A DNA stretch of 64,000 nucleotides from Streptomyces sp. Je 1-369. GTDB lineage: Bacteria > Actinomycetota > Actinomycetes > Streptomycetales > Streptomycetaceae. A program made the position numbers and the translations under genes. Shown piece after piece: positions 42,431 to 52,580 of this stretch. Where the stretch lies: NCBI RefSeq assembly GCF_026810505.1, contig NZ_CP101750.1, positions 649,448 to 713,447 of the forward strand. The letters run 5' to 3'. The notes under the pieces were generated by a model, which worked only from the letters and a program-made list of their open reading frames with translations, was not told where the DNA came from and made no database searches. The first letter of the stretch is position 1. Every line of letters starts with the position of its first letter.

Positions 42431-42475
42431 GTGCGCGGGTGAGTCGGGGGCGCACCCGCCGACTCACCCGCGCAC
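42431..42475. terminator. bidirectional hairpin between convergent genes
   Basis: A perfect 17-base stem (42431-42447 with 42459-42475) and an 11-base loop between the aldehyde dehydrogenase and ferredoxin reductase genes. Confidence 0.88.
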
Positions 42476-42504
42476 TGCGGGACTCAAGCCGTGAACGTTG
42501 CGCG

Positions 42505-43869
42505 TTACGCGCCGCTCGCCTTGAGCATGTCCTCGCGCTCGACGATCTTCACGCGCTCGCGGCCGTGCGGCTCGCCGAGCGCCTTCTCCGCCGCGTCGAG
42601 GCGGTACCAGCCGTCCCACGTGGTGAAGCGGACGTTGCGCTCCCCCAGGAAGGCGTCGACGGCCTCGGGCTCGGGCGAGGCGGGCGCGTGCAGCCGCCCG
42701 TTCTCGCGGTCGTCGAGGAGGCTCGCGACGGTCTCGTTGGCGTCGCCCTTGGTGTGGCCGATGAGGCCGACGGGGCCGCGGCGGATCCACCCGGTGACGT
42801 ACGTCGACTGGAGGTGCTCGCCGGACTCCTCGATCACGCGGCCCGCCACGTCCGGAACGGTGCCGGACGTGACGTCCCAGGGCAGCTTGGGCAGTTCGTC
42901 GGAGAGGTAGCCGACGGCGCGGTAGACCGCCCCGAGGTCCCAGTCCTTGAACTCGCCGGTGCCCTTGACGTTGCCGGTGCCGTCGAGGGCGGTGCGCTCG
43001 GTGCGCAGGCCGACGACCTTGCCGTCCTCGCCGAGGATCTCGACGGGCGACTCGAAGAAGTGCAGGAAGAGCTTGTGCGGGCGTTCGCCGACGTCGCGGA
43101 TCGCCCAGTTCTCCAGGGTCTTGGCGACCATGTCGGCCTGCTTGTTGCCGCGCCGGGTCGCGATCGATCCGTCGTCGTAGTCGATGTCCTCGGGGTCGAC
43201 GATGACCTCGATGTTCGGCGAGTGGTCCAGCTCGCGCAGTTCCATCGGGCTGAACTTCGCCTGCGCGGGGCCGCGGCGGCCGAAGACGTGGACCTCCAGG
43301 GCCTTGTTGGCCTTGAGTCCTTCGTGGACGTTCGCCGGGATCTCGGTGGGCAGCAGTTCCTCGGCGGTCTTCGCGAGGATGCGGGCCACGTCGAGCGCTA
43401 CGTTGCCGACGCCGAGGACGGCGACCTTCTCGGCCTCCAGCGGCCAGGTGCGCGGCACGTCGGGGTGCCCGTCGTACCAGGACACGAAGTCCGCGGCTCC
43501 GTACGAGCCGTCGAGGTCGATGCCGGGTATGTCGAGCGCGCGGTCGGCGGTGGCACCCGTGGAGAAGATCACCGCGTCGTAGAAGGTGCGCAGGTCGTCC
43601 AGGCTGATGTCGCGCGGGTAGTCGACGTTGCCGAAGAGGCGGATCTGGGGCTTGTCGAGGACCTGGTGCAGGGCCGTGATGATGCCCTTGATCCGGGGGT
43701 GGTCGGGGGCGACGCCGTAGCGGATCAGACCGAACGGCGCCGGCATCCGCTCGAAGAGGTCGATCGACACACCCGGCTCGACCGCCACTGCGGACTTGAG
43801 CAGCGCGTCGGCGGCATAGATTCCGGCGGGACCGGCTCCGACAATGGCTACCCGCAGAGGGCGAGGCAT
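42505..43869 (-). CDS. fprA: ferredoxin-NADP reductase, FprA/adrenodoxin-reductase type
   Basis: A 454-residue flavoenzyme that moves electrons between NADPH and ferredoxin. The FAD motif is LRVAIVGAGPAGIYAADALL at the N-terminus, followed by RMPAPFGLIRYGVAPDHPRI; the NADP motif is VAVLGVGNVALDVARILAKT; VFGRRGPAQAKFSPMELREL and VTGWIRRGPVGLIGHTKGDA are typical of FprA. The length fits mycobacterial FprA. An iron-box-like site lies about 45-65 bases upstream, so it may be induced under iron limitation, for example to supply electrons to cytochromes P450 or siderophore handling. Confidence 0.94.
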   Translation of the reverse strand: MPRPLRVAIVGAGPAGIYAADALLKSAVAVEPGVSIDLFERMPAPFGLIRYGVAPDHPRIKGIITALHQVLDKPQIRLFGNVDYPRDISLDDLRTFYDAVIFSTGATADRALDIPGIDLDGSYGAADFVSWYDGHPDVPRTWPLEAEKVAVLGVGNVALDVARILAKTAEELLPTEIPANVHEGLKANKALEVHVFGRRGPAQAKFSPMELRELDHSPNIEVIVDPEDIDYDDGSIATRRGNKQADMVAKTLENWAIRDVGERPHKLFLHFFESPVEILGEDGKVVGLRTERTALDGTGNVKGTGEFKDWDLGAVYRAVGYLSDELPKLPWDVTSGTVPDVAGRVIEESGEHLQSTYVTGWIRRGPVGLIGHTKGDANETVASLLDDRENGRLHAPASPEPEAVDAFLGERNVRFTTWDGWYRLDAAEKALGEPHGRERVKIVEREDMLKASGA

Positions 43870-43912
43870 GTTCAGGTTCCCTTCGAGCGGTGATGGAGTG
43901 ACTCGAGGGAAA

Positions 43913-43935
43913 GCCTAAGCTAAGGCAAGCCTAAG
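43913..43935. promoter_or_regulatory. iron-box-like site (DmdR/IdeR type)
   Basis: CTAAGGCAAGCCTAAG (43920-43935) is an almost perfect inverted repeat, and a further GCCTAAG half-site is at 43913-43919. It resembles the actinomycete iron-regulator box built on TTAGGTTAGG half-sites. It lies upstream of fprA on its reverse-strand promoter side. Confidence 0.55.
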
Positions 43936-43986
43936 TAAGTAGGCGGGTCATATTTATGACCTCATAAGGCAGTCTTATGACTCCCA

Positions 43987-44619
43987 TCATGTGCGCTTGG
44001 GGCCTACGCTCGCGAGCAGGGCGTCCAGCGGAGCGGGTACTTCGCCGGGCGCGAGGGCCTCTGTCAGAAGACTGCCATAGCGGATCTTGCGCCCCTTCTT
44101 GGTGCCGAGGAAGCGTCGCAGCTGCTGATGGCGCGGTGTGCCCTGGTGGGCGGGCTGCCGCTGAAGAGTCTGCCAGGCGCGCAGGTCGCCCTCGTCCCGG
44201 ATGATCTCCTCGACCCGCGCCGTGCCCAGCGCGCGGATGAGCTCGTCCTCCAGGTCGGCGGCACAGACGTAGATGTCCTGCCGCGTCGCCCCGGCCCGCT
44301 CGAGACCGCGATCGTAGAAACCCTGCTCGCGGACATCGCACAACCCCGTCAGGCGCAGGCCGAGACCGGGCGGCCCGAGCAGCCCGGCGTACCGGCCGAC
44401 GCTCATCGCTCCACCCATCGGCACGACGCACACCCCTTCGGCGGCCAGGTCCCGGCCACGCCTCGCGGCCAGCGTCTCGACGGCCGCGAGGTCGCTCGGC
44501 CCCTCCAGAAGCACGGCCGTCCGCAGCCCGAGCCGCACGGCCAGGTCACGCGCGGGCCCGCCGGGCGCGCCCGCCGCCCAGCTGCCGACCGCGTCCCGGA
44601 ACGCCCACATGTCCGCCAT
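43987..44619 (-). CDS. TOPRIM-domain protein, OLD-nuclease-like
   Basis: A 210-residue protein. A TOPRIM-like metal site is suggested by VLLEGPSDLAAVETLAARRG (conserved Glu) and LTGLCDVREQGFYDRGLERA (Asp region). The second half is basic, with FLGTKKGRKIRYGSLLTEAL. It has the TOPRIM part only; the ABC-type ATPase half of OLD nucleases is absent. Streptomyces genomes carry such short proteins. The role is unknown; DNA or RNA cleavage is only an inference. ATG 44619 is chosen, since the GTG at 44625 lacks a ribosome site. It is divergent from the AAA-module genes. Confidence 0.8.
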   Translation of the reverse strand: MADMWAFRDAVGSWAAGAPGGPARDLAVRLGLRTAVLLEGPSDLAAVETLAARRGRDLAAEGVCVVPMGGAMSVGRYAGLLGPPGLGLRLTGLCDVREQGFYDRGLERAGATRQDIYVCAADLEDELIRALGTARVEEIIRDEGDLRAWQTLQRQPAHQGTPRHQQLRRFLGTKKGRKIRYGSLLTEALAPGEVPAPLDALLASVGPKRT

Positions 44620-44743
44620 GGGCACGAGTCTGCACGTCCATCACCCGGCACGGCACCGAATATCGCCGGACAATCGGCCGCGCCGGGCTCGCGGTTGGTT
44701 TATCGCACTGACAGATCACTGCGGGGAGGTTACGATCGGCGCG

Positions 44744-44800
44744 ATGACGACCCATGCCGAAGGCAGATTGGGGGTCCCGTCCGCGCAAGGTGAGTGCTGA
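44744..44800 (+). CDS. possible 18-residue upstream peptide
   Basis: A short frame MTTHAEGRLGVPSAQGEC begins at 44744 and its TGA overlaps the ATG of the next gene by one base (TGATG). Such an overlap can couple translation. A GGGAGG lies 12 bases before its ATG. There is no proof that it is translated. Confidence 0.3.
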   Translation: MTTHAEGRLGVPSAQGEC

Positions 44801-46254
44801 TGCTCACTCAGTTCGCGAACGGTCGCACCCTCCGTACCACTGACACCCCCTCTCCCCTCCCTCCCGTTTCTCCGTTCCTCTCCCCTGTTTCTCCGCCCGT
44901 CTCTTTCTGGCCGCGTGTACGAGAGTTCGCCGTGCCACCCTCGATGATCGAGACGGCGACGGCCCGCCGGGCGGTCGGCGACTGGGCGGGGGCGTGTTCC
45001 GCCGCCAACGTCGACGTCGACTTCAGCCTTCGCGCCGTGGCACGTACGTACGGTCGACACGCGGCGGCCCGACTCCGTTCCGACCTGCGCCACTTGGCAC
45101 CTGACCTGCTGCGCTGGCACATGCCGAGGATCGCTCCCGACGGGTTGCTCCGCCCGGGACTGACCGTCGCGCTCGCCCGCTACGAAGCGACGGACCGAGC
45201 GACGGACGGAGCGGCGGACCAGGCAGGCGTGCGTCCCCTGTATCTCGTCGTCCGGACTCCGCCCGCCTGGGCCGACGCCGGTCAGCGCATCAGTCTCGCG
45301 CTGTGGGACGGCACCCGGACCCGCGCCGACCCGTCCCGCCACCACCCGCACCCCCACCCCCACCGGCGGTTCCGTCTCGACCTGCACCGCCACCTGTGGG
45401 ACGCGCGCAGGGCCGGGGAGTTGCGGGAACGGTCCGGCACGGGTGTACCGGACCCGCAGTGGCGCCACTGTGCCGTCGACCGATGGGCGGACGAGGCCGC
45501 GCTCCTGTCGCGCACCGTCAGTCGGCCCTCCGGGCCCGTCGTCGTGCGACTGGGAGCCGGACGCCGCTTGATCATGGAGCCGGGACGGGGACCGGGGCCG
45601 GACGCGGATGCGGACGCCGTCGGAAGCGAGCACTCCCCCGGCTTCCGGCTCGTCGCTCCGGCCACCGTCGGCGACACTTCCGGGCTCCCCGTCCTGCCCG
45701 ACGCCGCGACCTGGGTCCTGCCCGACCTGGAGCTTCTCCGGACCGGCACCCTCGCGGCAGAGCAACTGCACCCCCTGGTCGCCGCGGCGTTGGTACCCGG
45801 CTTCACCCCGCCCGGCCCGTCGAGCACTCCTCCCGCGGACCATCCCCGCATCGTCGAGTGCCGTGGCGCGCTGCACCGCATCGGCCTGGTCGACGGAACG
45901 CTGGCCCCGCTGGACCACGACCCCGCCGAGATACGCCGCGAGGAGCTCCTCGCCGCGCTCTCCGGCACCCCGCTGCCCTGCCTGCGAGTCATCGACGACG
46001 CCCACCGCAGGCCGGACTGTCTCACCGGCGTCCGCGAACGTCTCGACCACGGCGACATCGACGGCGCCCTCGCCGTCGTAGCAGCCCTGCTGGGTCCCGA
46101 AGCACTGCTGCGGGACGGCCCGTTGCGGGACGAGCTGGAGACGGCCGCGCGCCGGCGCGTCACACATGGGCTGTACAGGGCGGGGTTGATCGATCCCGCC
46201 CCCGATGCCCGCAACGCCCCCCGCTCACAGCTCTCACGCCGTACACACCTCTGA
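44800..46254 (+). CDS. conserved actinomycete protein of AAA/VWA module, unknown function
   Basis: A 484-residue soluble protein without a recognised domain. The N-terminal 45 residues are Pro/Ser/Thr-rich (from a pyrimidine-rich DNA stretch). The conserved core seems to start at VPPSMIETATARRAVGDWAG and includes RYGRHAAARLRSDLRHL-like sequence (YGRHAAARLRSDLRHLAPDL), LLRWHMPRIAPDG and a C-terminal LEPL-type helical end (RVTHGLYRAGL). ATG 44800 has AAGG upstream; an in-frame GTG at 44794 is an alternative. The AAA ATPase and VWA-like genes follow, so it is probably an accessory or substrate-recognising protein of that module. The last codons lie in an 18-base repeat. Confidence 0.75.
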   Translation: MLTQFANGRTLRTTDTPSPLPPVSPFLSPVSPPVSFWPRVREFAVPPSMIETATARRAVGDWAGACSAANVDVDFSLRAVARTYGRHAAARLRSDLRHLAPDLLRWHMPRIAPDGLLRPGLTVALARYEATDRATDGAADQAGVRPLYLVVRTPPAWADAGQRISLALWDGTRTRADPSRHHPHPHPHRRFRLDLHRHLWDARRAGELRERSGTGVPDPQWRHCAVDRWADEAALLSRTVSRPSGPVVVRLGAGRRLIMEPGRGPGPDADADAVGSEHSPGFRLVAPATVGDTSGLPVLPDAATWVLPDLELLRTGTLAAEQLHPLVAAALVPGFTPPGPSSTPPADHPRIVECRGALHRIGLVDGTLAPLDHDPAEIRREELLAALSGTPLPCLRVIDDAHRRPDCLTGVRERLDHGDIDGALAVVAALLGPEALLRDGPLRDELETAARRRVTHGLYRAGLIDPAPDARNAPRSQLSRRTHL

Positions 46255-46289
46255 CGCCGTACACACCCCTGACGCCGCACACACCCCTC
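46236..46289. repeat. 18-bp tandem repeat, three copies over a stop codon
   Basis: Units close to ACGCCGTACACACCTCTG occur three times (46236, 46254, 46272). The first unit encodes the last residues and stop of the upstream gene, so the array links it to the AAA ATPase gene. Confidence 0.88.
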
Positions 46290-46314
46290 ACGACCGACCC
46301 AAAGGTGATCACAC

Positions 46315-47559
46315 TTGCCCCAGCACATCACGGACCGCTCCACCCAACTCGACGTAGCAGACACCTTGTTGGGTCTCCTGCGTGACTCGACCACCGAACC
46401 CCGCACCGACACCCAGCTGGAAGCACTCACCCTCGCGGTCGCCGCCGACCTTCCCGTACTCCTGTGGGGAGAGCCGGGCATCGGCAAGACCGCGGCCCTG
46501 ACCCAGCTCGCCGCCGCCCTGGACCTGCCGCTGACCACGGTGATCGCCAGCGTGCACGAGCCGTCCGACTTCTCCGGGCTGCCCGTCGTCGGGGACGACC
46601 CGGCCGTGCAGGGCGTCCCGATGGCGCCCCCGGACTGGGCCGTCCGCCTGGTCCGGGCAGGCCGCGGACTGCTGTTCCTCGACGAGCTGTCCACCGCTCC
46701 CCCGGCCGTCCAGGCCGCCCTGCTCCGCGTGGTCCTCGAACGGCGCATCGGCGCTCTCCGACTCCCGCCCGGTGTGCGGATCGTGGCCGCCGCCAACCCG
46801 CGATCCTCGGCAGCCGACGGCTGGGAGCTCAGCCCGCCGCTCGCCAATCGGTTCGTCCATCTGCAGTGGGCCCACGACCACGACGTGGTCGTACGCGGCC
46901 TCGGCGGGACCTGGCCGCGAGCCACGCTCCCCCGGCTCGCCCCCGAAAAGCTGACGGAGGCCGTGGAATTCGCCCGTCGCGGTGTGTGCGGGCTGCTGGC
47001 CGCCCGCCCCCGGCTCGTCCACCAGCTGCCCAGCGGCGAGGCGCGCCGCGGCGGCGCCTGGCCATCGCCGCGGAGCTGGGAGACGGCGCTGCGCCTCACC
47101 GCGTTCGCGACCGCCGCCGGCTCCTCGCGCGACGTCCTCTCTCTGCTGGTCAGGGGCGCCGTGGGCGACGGCCCGGGGCTGGAGCTGCTGGCCGCGCTGG
47201 ACCGGATGGACCTGCCCGACCCCGAGCTGCTCCTCGCCGACCCCGCGCACGCCGACCTGCCGCAGCGAGGCGATCTGCGCCAGGCCGTGCTCGACGCGGT
47301 GGTGGAGGCGGTCAGGAAACGGCCGGAGAGGTCGCGGTGGGACGCGGCGTGGGCGCTCCTGGTCCGCGCCGTCGAGACCGGCGCACCCGATCTGATCGTC
47401 GTGCCCGCCACCACACTCGCCTCGTTGCGCCGGGAGGACTGGGACGTACCGGCCTCGATCGAGCGTCTGGCCGGGACCGTGGCCCTGTCCCGGCGTGCGG
47501 ACCGTTCGCTGGCCCACGCCACGCGCAGGGCGGACGGCGCCGCCAAGGCAGGCCTGTGA
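46315..47559 (+). CDS. AAA+ ATPase, MoxR/dynein-related
   Basis: A 414-residue ATPase. Walker A is LLWGEPGIGKTAALTQLAAA (about 50-69), Walker B LLFLDELSTAPPAVQAALLR (about 120-139), and sensor 1 is in VRIVAAANPRSSAADGWELS, followed by SPPLANRFVHL with the arginine finger. The C-terminal 150 residues are helical. Such ATPases remodel complexes together with VWA proteins. TTG 46315 is taken as start because AAAGGTGAT lies upstream at normal spacing. Its stop overlaps the start of the next gene (GTGA), so the two products are made together. Confidence 0.92.
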   Translation: MPQHITDRSTQLDVADTLLGLLRDSTTEPRTDTQLEALTLAVAADLPVLLWGEPGIGKTAALTQLAAALDLPLTTVIASVHEPSDFSGLPVVGDDPAVQGVPMAPPDWAVRLVRAGRGLLFLDELSTAPPAVQAALLRVVLERRIGALRLPPGVRIVAAANPRSSAADGWELSPPLANRFVHLQWAHDHDVVVRGLGGTWPRATLPRLAPEKLTEAVEFARRGVCGLLAARPRLVHQLPSGEARRGGAWPSPRSWETALRLTAFATAAGSSRDVLSLLVRGAVGDGPGLELLAALDRMDLPDPELLLADPAHADLPQRGDLRQAVLDAVVEAVRKRPERSRWDAAWALLVRAVETGAPDLIVVPATTLASLRREDWDVPASIERLAGTVALSRRADRSLAHATRRADGAAKAGL

Positions 47560-48791
47560 CGGCGGCGGACGCACTGGACCGGGACAAGCTCTTCACCGCC
47601 CGCCTTCACGCGGCCCGCGCCCGCCCCTACTTGGCGACGGCCCTGTTCGCCCTGCACACCGTCGCGTCACGGCAGGTGCCGACGATGGCCGTCGACCGGC
47701 ACTGGCGGTGCTACGTCTCGCCGGGCTTCGTCGACCGTACGCCGGTGGAAGAGCTGGCCGGAGTGTGGGTGCACGAGGTGTCCCACCTGCTGCGCGACCA
47801 CCACGGGCGCAGCGACCGGGTCGCCCGGGAGCGTGACCTGAACGGCCCCGGCGAGCGGCTGCGGATGAACATCGCAGCGGACTGCGAGATCAACGACGAC
47901 GTGTTCGGGGAGGGTCTCGTGCGGCCCGAGGGCGCCATACGACCCGAGACGTTGGGGCTGCCCGAAGGGGAGCTCCTGGAGGACTATCTGCGCCAGTTCC
48001 GGCTCGGGCCGCGGACGCAGAGCATGTCCTGGCTGGACTGCGGGAGCGGCGCCGACGGGCTGGAGCGCGCGTGGGAACTCGGGCCGGACGGGGCGCACGG
48101 GCTCAGCGAGCAGGAGAGGGACGCGGTCCGCTTCCGGGTGGCCCAGGGCATCACCGCGCGGCCTGGCAGCGCGCCGAGAGGGTGGCGGCGGTGGGCGGAG
48201 GAGGCGTTCCATCCGCCGCAGCCGTGGCGGGAGTTGCTGGGTGCGGCGGTCCGCTCCGCGGCGTCGGGGCCCGGTGCGGGTGAGGACTACACGTACGGGC
48301 GGCCGGCGCGGCGTTCGGCCGGACTGCCCGGCGTCGTCCTGCCGAGTCTGCGGCGCAGGCCGCCGCGGGTCTGCGTGGTCATCGACACGTCCGGTTCGGT
48401 GAGCGACGCCGAACTGGGCAGCGCGCTCCTCGAAGTGACCGCGATCTCCCGTGCGGTGGGCGGCCGTCGCGACCTGGTCTCGGTGCTGCCGTGCGACGCG
48501 GCCGCCCCGTCCGTGCACTCGCTCTGCCGGGCGGAGGGGATTCCGCTGGTGGGCGGCGGGGGCACGGATCTGCGGGCCGGTTTCGCCAGGGCGCTGCGCG
48601 CGCGGCCCGCGCCCGACGTCGTCGTGGTCCTGACCGACGGGCAGACGCCGTGGCCGAGCGCGCGGCCCGCGTGCCGGACGGTGGTCGGGCTCTTCCCCCG
48701 GCAGGGGTCGGCCGGATCCTGGGACGAGGACGACCCCGACTACGTACCGGACACGCCGCCCGACTGGGCCCGCGTGGTGGAGATCGGGTAG
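47556..48791 (+). CDS. VWA-like metallopeptidase-domain protein (DUF2201 type)
   Basis: A 411-residue protein. An HExxH zinc motif is present in LAGVWVHEVSHLLRDHHGRS (about 67-86), followed by NIAADCEINDDVF with likely further ligands. The C-terminal VWA domain begins RVCVVIDTSGSVSDAELGSA with an intact DxSxS metal site, and later VVLTDGQTPW. This fusion of a putative metallopeptidase domain with VWA is usual in the DUF2201/YwmD-like group, which is always coupled with an AAA ATPase. GTG 47556 overlaps the ATPase stop. The target is unknown. A hairpin follows. Confidence 0.9.
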   Translation: MTAADALDRDKLFTARLHAARARPYLATALFALHTVASRQVPTMAVDRHWRCYVSPGFVDRTPVEELAGVWVHEVSHLLRDHHGRSDRVARERDLNGPGERLRMNIAADCEINDDVFGEGLVRPEGAIRPETLGLPEGELLEDYLRQFRLGPRTQSMSWLDCGSGADGLERAWELGPDGAHGLSEQERDAVRFRVAQGITARPGSAPRGWRRWAEEAFHPPQPWRELLGAAVRSAASGPGAGEDYTYGRPARRSAGLPGVVLPSLRRRPPRVCVVIDTSGSVSDAELGSALLEVTAISRAVGGRRDLVSVLPCDAAAPSVHSLCRAEGIPLVGGGGTDLRAGFARALRARPAPDVVVVLTDGQTPWPSARPACRTVVGLFPRQGSAGSWDEDDPDYVPDTPPDWARVVEIG

Positions 48792-48792
48792 G

Positions 48793-48826
48793 CGGCGCGT
48801 CCAGGTCGGCTCACCTGGACGCGCCG
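48793..48826. terminator. hairpin between VWA-like gene and katG
   Basis: A perfect 14-base stem (48793-48806 with 48813-48826) and a six-base loop two bases after the VWA stop. Both neighbours converge on it. Confidence 0.88.
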
Positions 48827-48841
48827 GTCACCCGGTGTGTG

Positions 48842-51180
<2,339 letters not shown>

Positions 51181-51256
51181 ACGTGTAATTCCCTGCCGTT
51201 GCCCTGACCCTTGGCTGCCAGCCGGAACCGATCCTACGATGGACGAAATCCAAGTC

Positions 51257-51283
51257 AATACGAAAGACAGGCGCAGGCGTATT
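51257..51283. promoter_or_regulatory. possible Fur-family operator between katG and fur-like gene
   Basis: AATACG and CGTATT arms stand 15 bases apart in the only A/T-rich part of the divergent region, close to the promoter of both genes. The match to any known box is weak. Confidence 0.35.
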
Positions 51284-51320
51284 CATTCGTAAGGACTCTG
51301 CACAGTGAGGGTTGGTGGTC

Positions 51321-51737
51321 ATGAGTGACCTGCTGCAACGGCTCCGCGGACGCGGCTGGCGGCTGACCGCCCAGCGCCGCGTGGTCGCCGAGGTGCTCGC
51401 CGGTGAACACGTCCACCTGACCGCCGACGAGGTACTCGCCCAGGCCACTGTCAGGCTGCCGGAGATATCCCGCGCCACCGTCTACAACACCCTCGGCGAA
51501 CTCGTCTCGCTCGGCGAGGTGATCGAGGTGACGACCGACGGCCGCGCCAAGCGCTACGACCCCAACGCACACCGCCCGCACCAGCACTTGGTGTGCTCGG
51601 GCTGCGGCACGATCCGCGACGTCCACCCCACGGGCGACCCGCTGACCGACCTCCCGCCCTCGGAACGCTTCGGCTACGCGGTCACCGCGGCGGAGGTGAC
51701 GTACCGGGGGCGCTGTCCGGGGTGTGCGGGGGGCTGA
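51321..51737 (+). CDS. Fur-family transcriptional regulator (FurA/CatR-like)
   Basis: A 138-residue repressor. The winged helix is GWRLTAQRRVVAEVLAGEHV, then ISRATVYNTLGELVSLGEV; the metal and dimer domain has HRPHQHLVCSGCGTIRDVHP and ends with CPGC, giving the two CxxC pairs of a structural zinc site. In actinomycetes such proteins sense peroxide or iron and repress catalase genes. ATG 51321 is used; a GTG nine bases upstream is possible. It is divergent from katG, rather than upstream in the same operon as in mycobacterial furA-katG. Confidence 0.93.
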   Translation: MSDLLQRLRGRGWRLTAQRRVVAEVLAGEHVHLTADEVLAQATVRLPEISRATVYNTLGELVSLGEVIEVTTDGRAKRYDPNAHRPHQHLVCSGCGTIRDVHPTGDPLTDLPPSERFGYAVTAAEVTYRGRCPGCAGG

Positions 51738-51765
51738 GCCCCGGACCTGCGACGAGGGCCAGTGG

Positions 51766-52188
51766 TCAGCCGAGGAACGACAGGCGCACCTTGCGGTTCG
51801 GGTTGTCCACGTTCGTGTCGACCAGGCACACCGATTGCCACGTCCCCAGCTCCAGACGGCCGTCGACGACCGGCAGGGTCGCGTGGGGCGGGACCAGGGC
51901 GGGGAGCACGTGGTCGCGGCCGTGGCCCGGGCTGCCGTGGCGGTGCTGCCAGCGGTCGTCCGCGGGGAGCAGCGTGTGCAGCGCGGCGAGCAGGTCGTCG
52001 TCGCTGCCCGCGCCCGTCTCCAGCACGGCGATGCCCGCCGTGGCGTGCGGGACGAAGATGTTGAGGAGGCCGTCGCGGCCGTCGGCCGCCTCGCGCAGGA
52101 AGGCCTCGCAATCGGCGGTGAGGTCGCGGACGACCTCGGTCGATCCTGTGGTGACCTGGAGGACTCGGGTGGTGAACGCAGCGGACAT
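51766..52188 (-). CDS. YjbQ-family protein (UPF0047)
   Basis: A 140-residue protein of the YjbQ family, reported for some members to have thiamin-phosphate synthase side activity. Motifs are complete: GLLNIFVPHATAGIAVLETG with His, then WQHRHGSPGHGRDHVLPALV and the end GTWQSVCLVDTNVDNPNRKV. The His residues form a metal site. ATG 52188 has GGATGG upstream; a longer frame to 52254 is not needed. It converges with the fur-like gene. Confidence 0.94.
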   Translation of the reverse strand: MSAAFTTRVLQVTTGSTEVVRDLTADCEAFLREAADGRDGLLNIFVPHATAGIAVLETGAGSDDDLLAALHTLLPADDRWQHRHGSPGHGRDHVLPALVPPHATLPVVDGRLELGTWQSVCLVDTNVDNPNRKVRLSFLG

Positions 52189-52290
52189 ACGTCCATCCTG
52201 CCCCACGTCGGCTTCCATCCGCTGATACCGGAAGTCCGCCTTTCGAGACGCCATTGACCGTGCGTGGCCGAAGTGGCTACGTTCTGCGGC

Positions 52291-52374
52291 ATGTTGCGTT
52301 CAGCCCTGCTCACCACGCGCGGTCACATCGACCTGCTGCGGGTGGCTTCCTCCGCGTGTCGTCGCGGCTGCTGA
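52291..52374 (+). CDS. short cysteine-containing leader peptide upstream of ssu genes
   Basis: A 27-residue frame reads MLRSALLTTRGHIDLLRVAS followed by SACRRGC and stop. The pattern LTxRxHIDLLRVxSxxC is that of a family of putative leader peptides placed ahead of sulfur-assimilation genes in actinomycetes, where Cys codons near the end let ribosome stalling report cysteine supply. Two Cys codons lie in the last five positions. It begins about 290 bases before the sulfonate permease gene. There is no clear ribosome site, so the message may be leaderless. I do not see a classic terminator in the 206-base gap. Confidence 0.75.
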   Translation: MLRSALLTTRGHIDLLRVASSACRRGC

Positions 52375-52580
52375 CGCCTTTTCCGCGCTTTCGCGTTCTT
52401 CTGTTCTTCTCCTCTTCCGTGCACCGGTTACGGCTGGTTTGTGCTGCGTGCTGTCCCTCGTAGGCACGTGCGTCATGTGCGCGCCTTGAGCTGACGGCGT
52501 CCGGCCGTCCGCGCCCCGACTGCCGGTGAACCGGTCGTCCCCTCCCCTCCTCCTGCCGCCCCCTCCCCCGTGGAGCACCC

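Noticed and set aside
52490..52510. Attenuator terminator after the leader peptide
   Set aside because: Only a six-pair hairpin (GACGGC/GCCGTC) with no T-run is visible, too weak to call.
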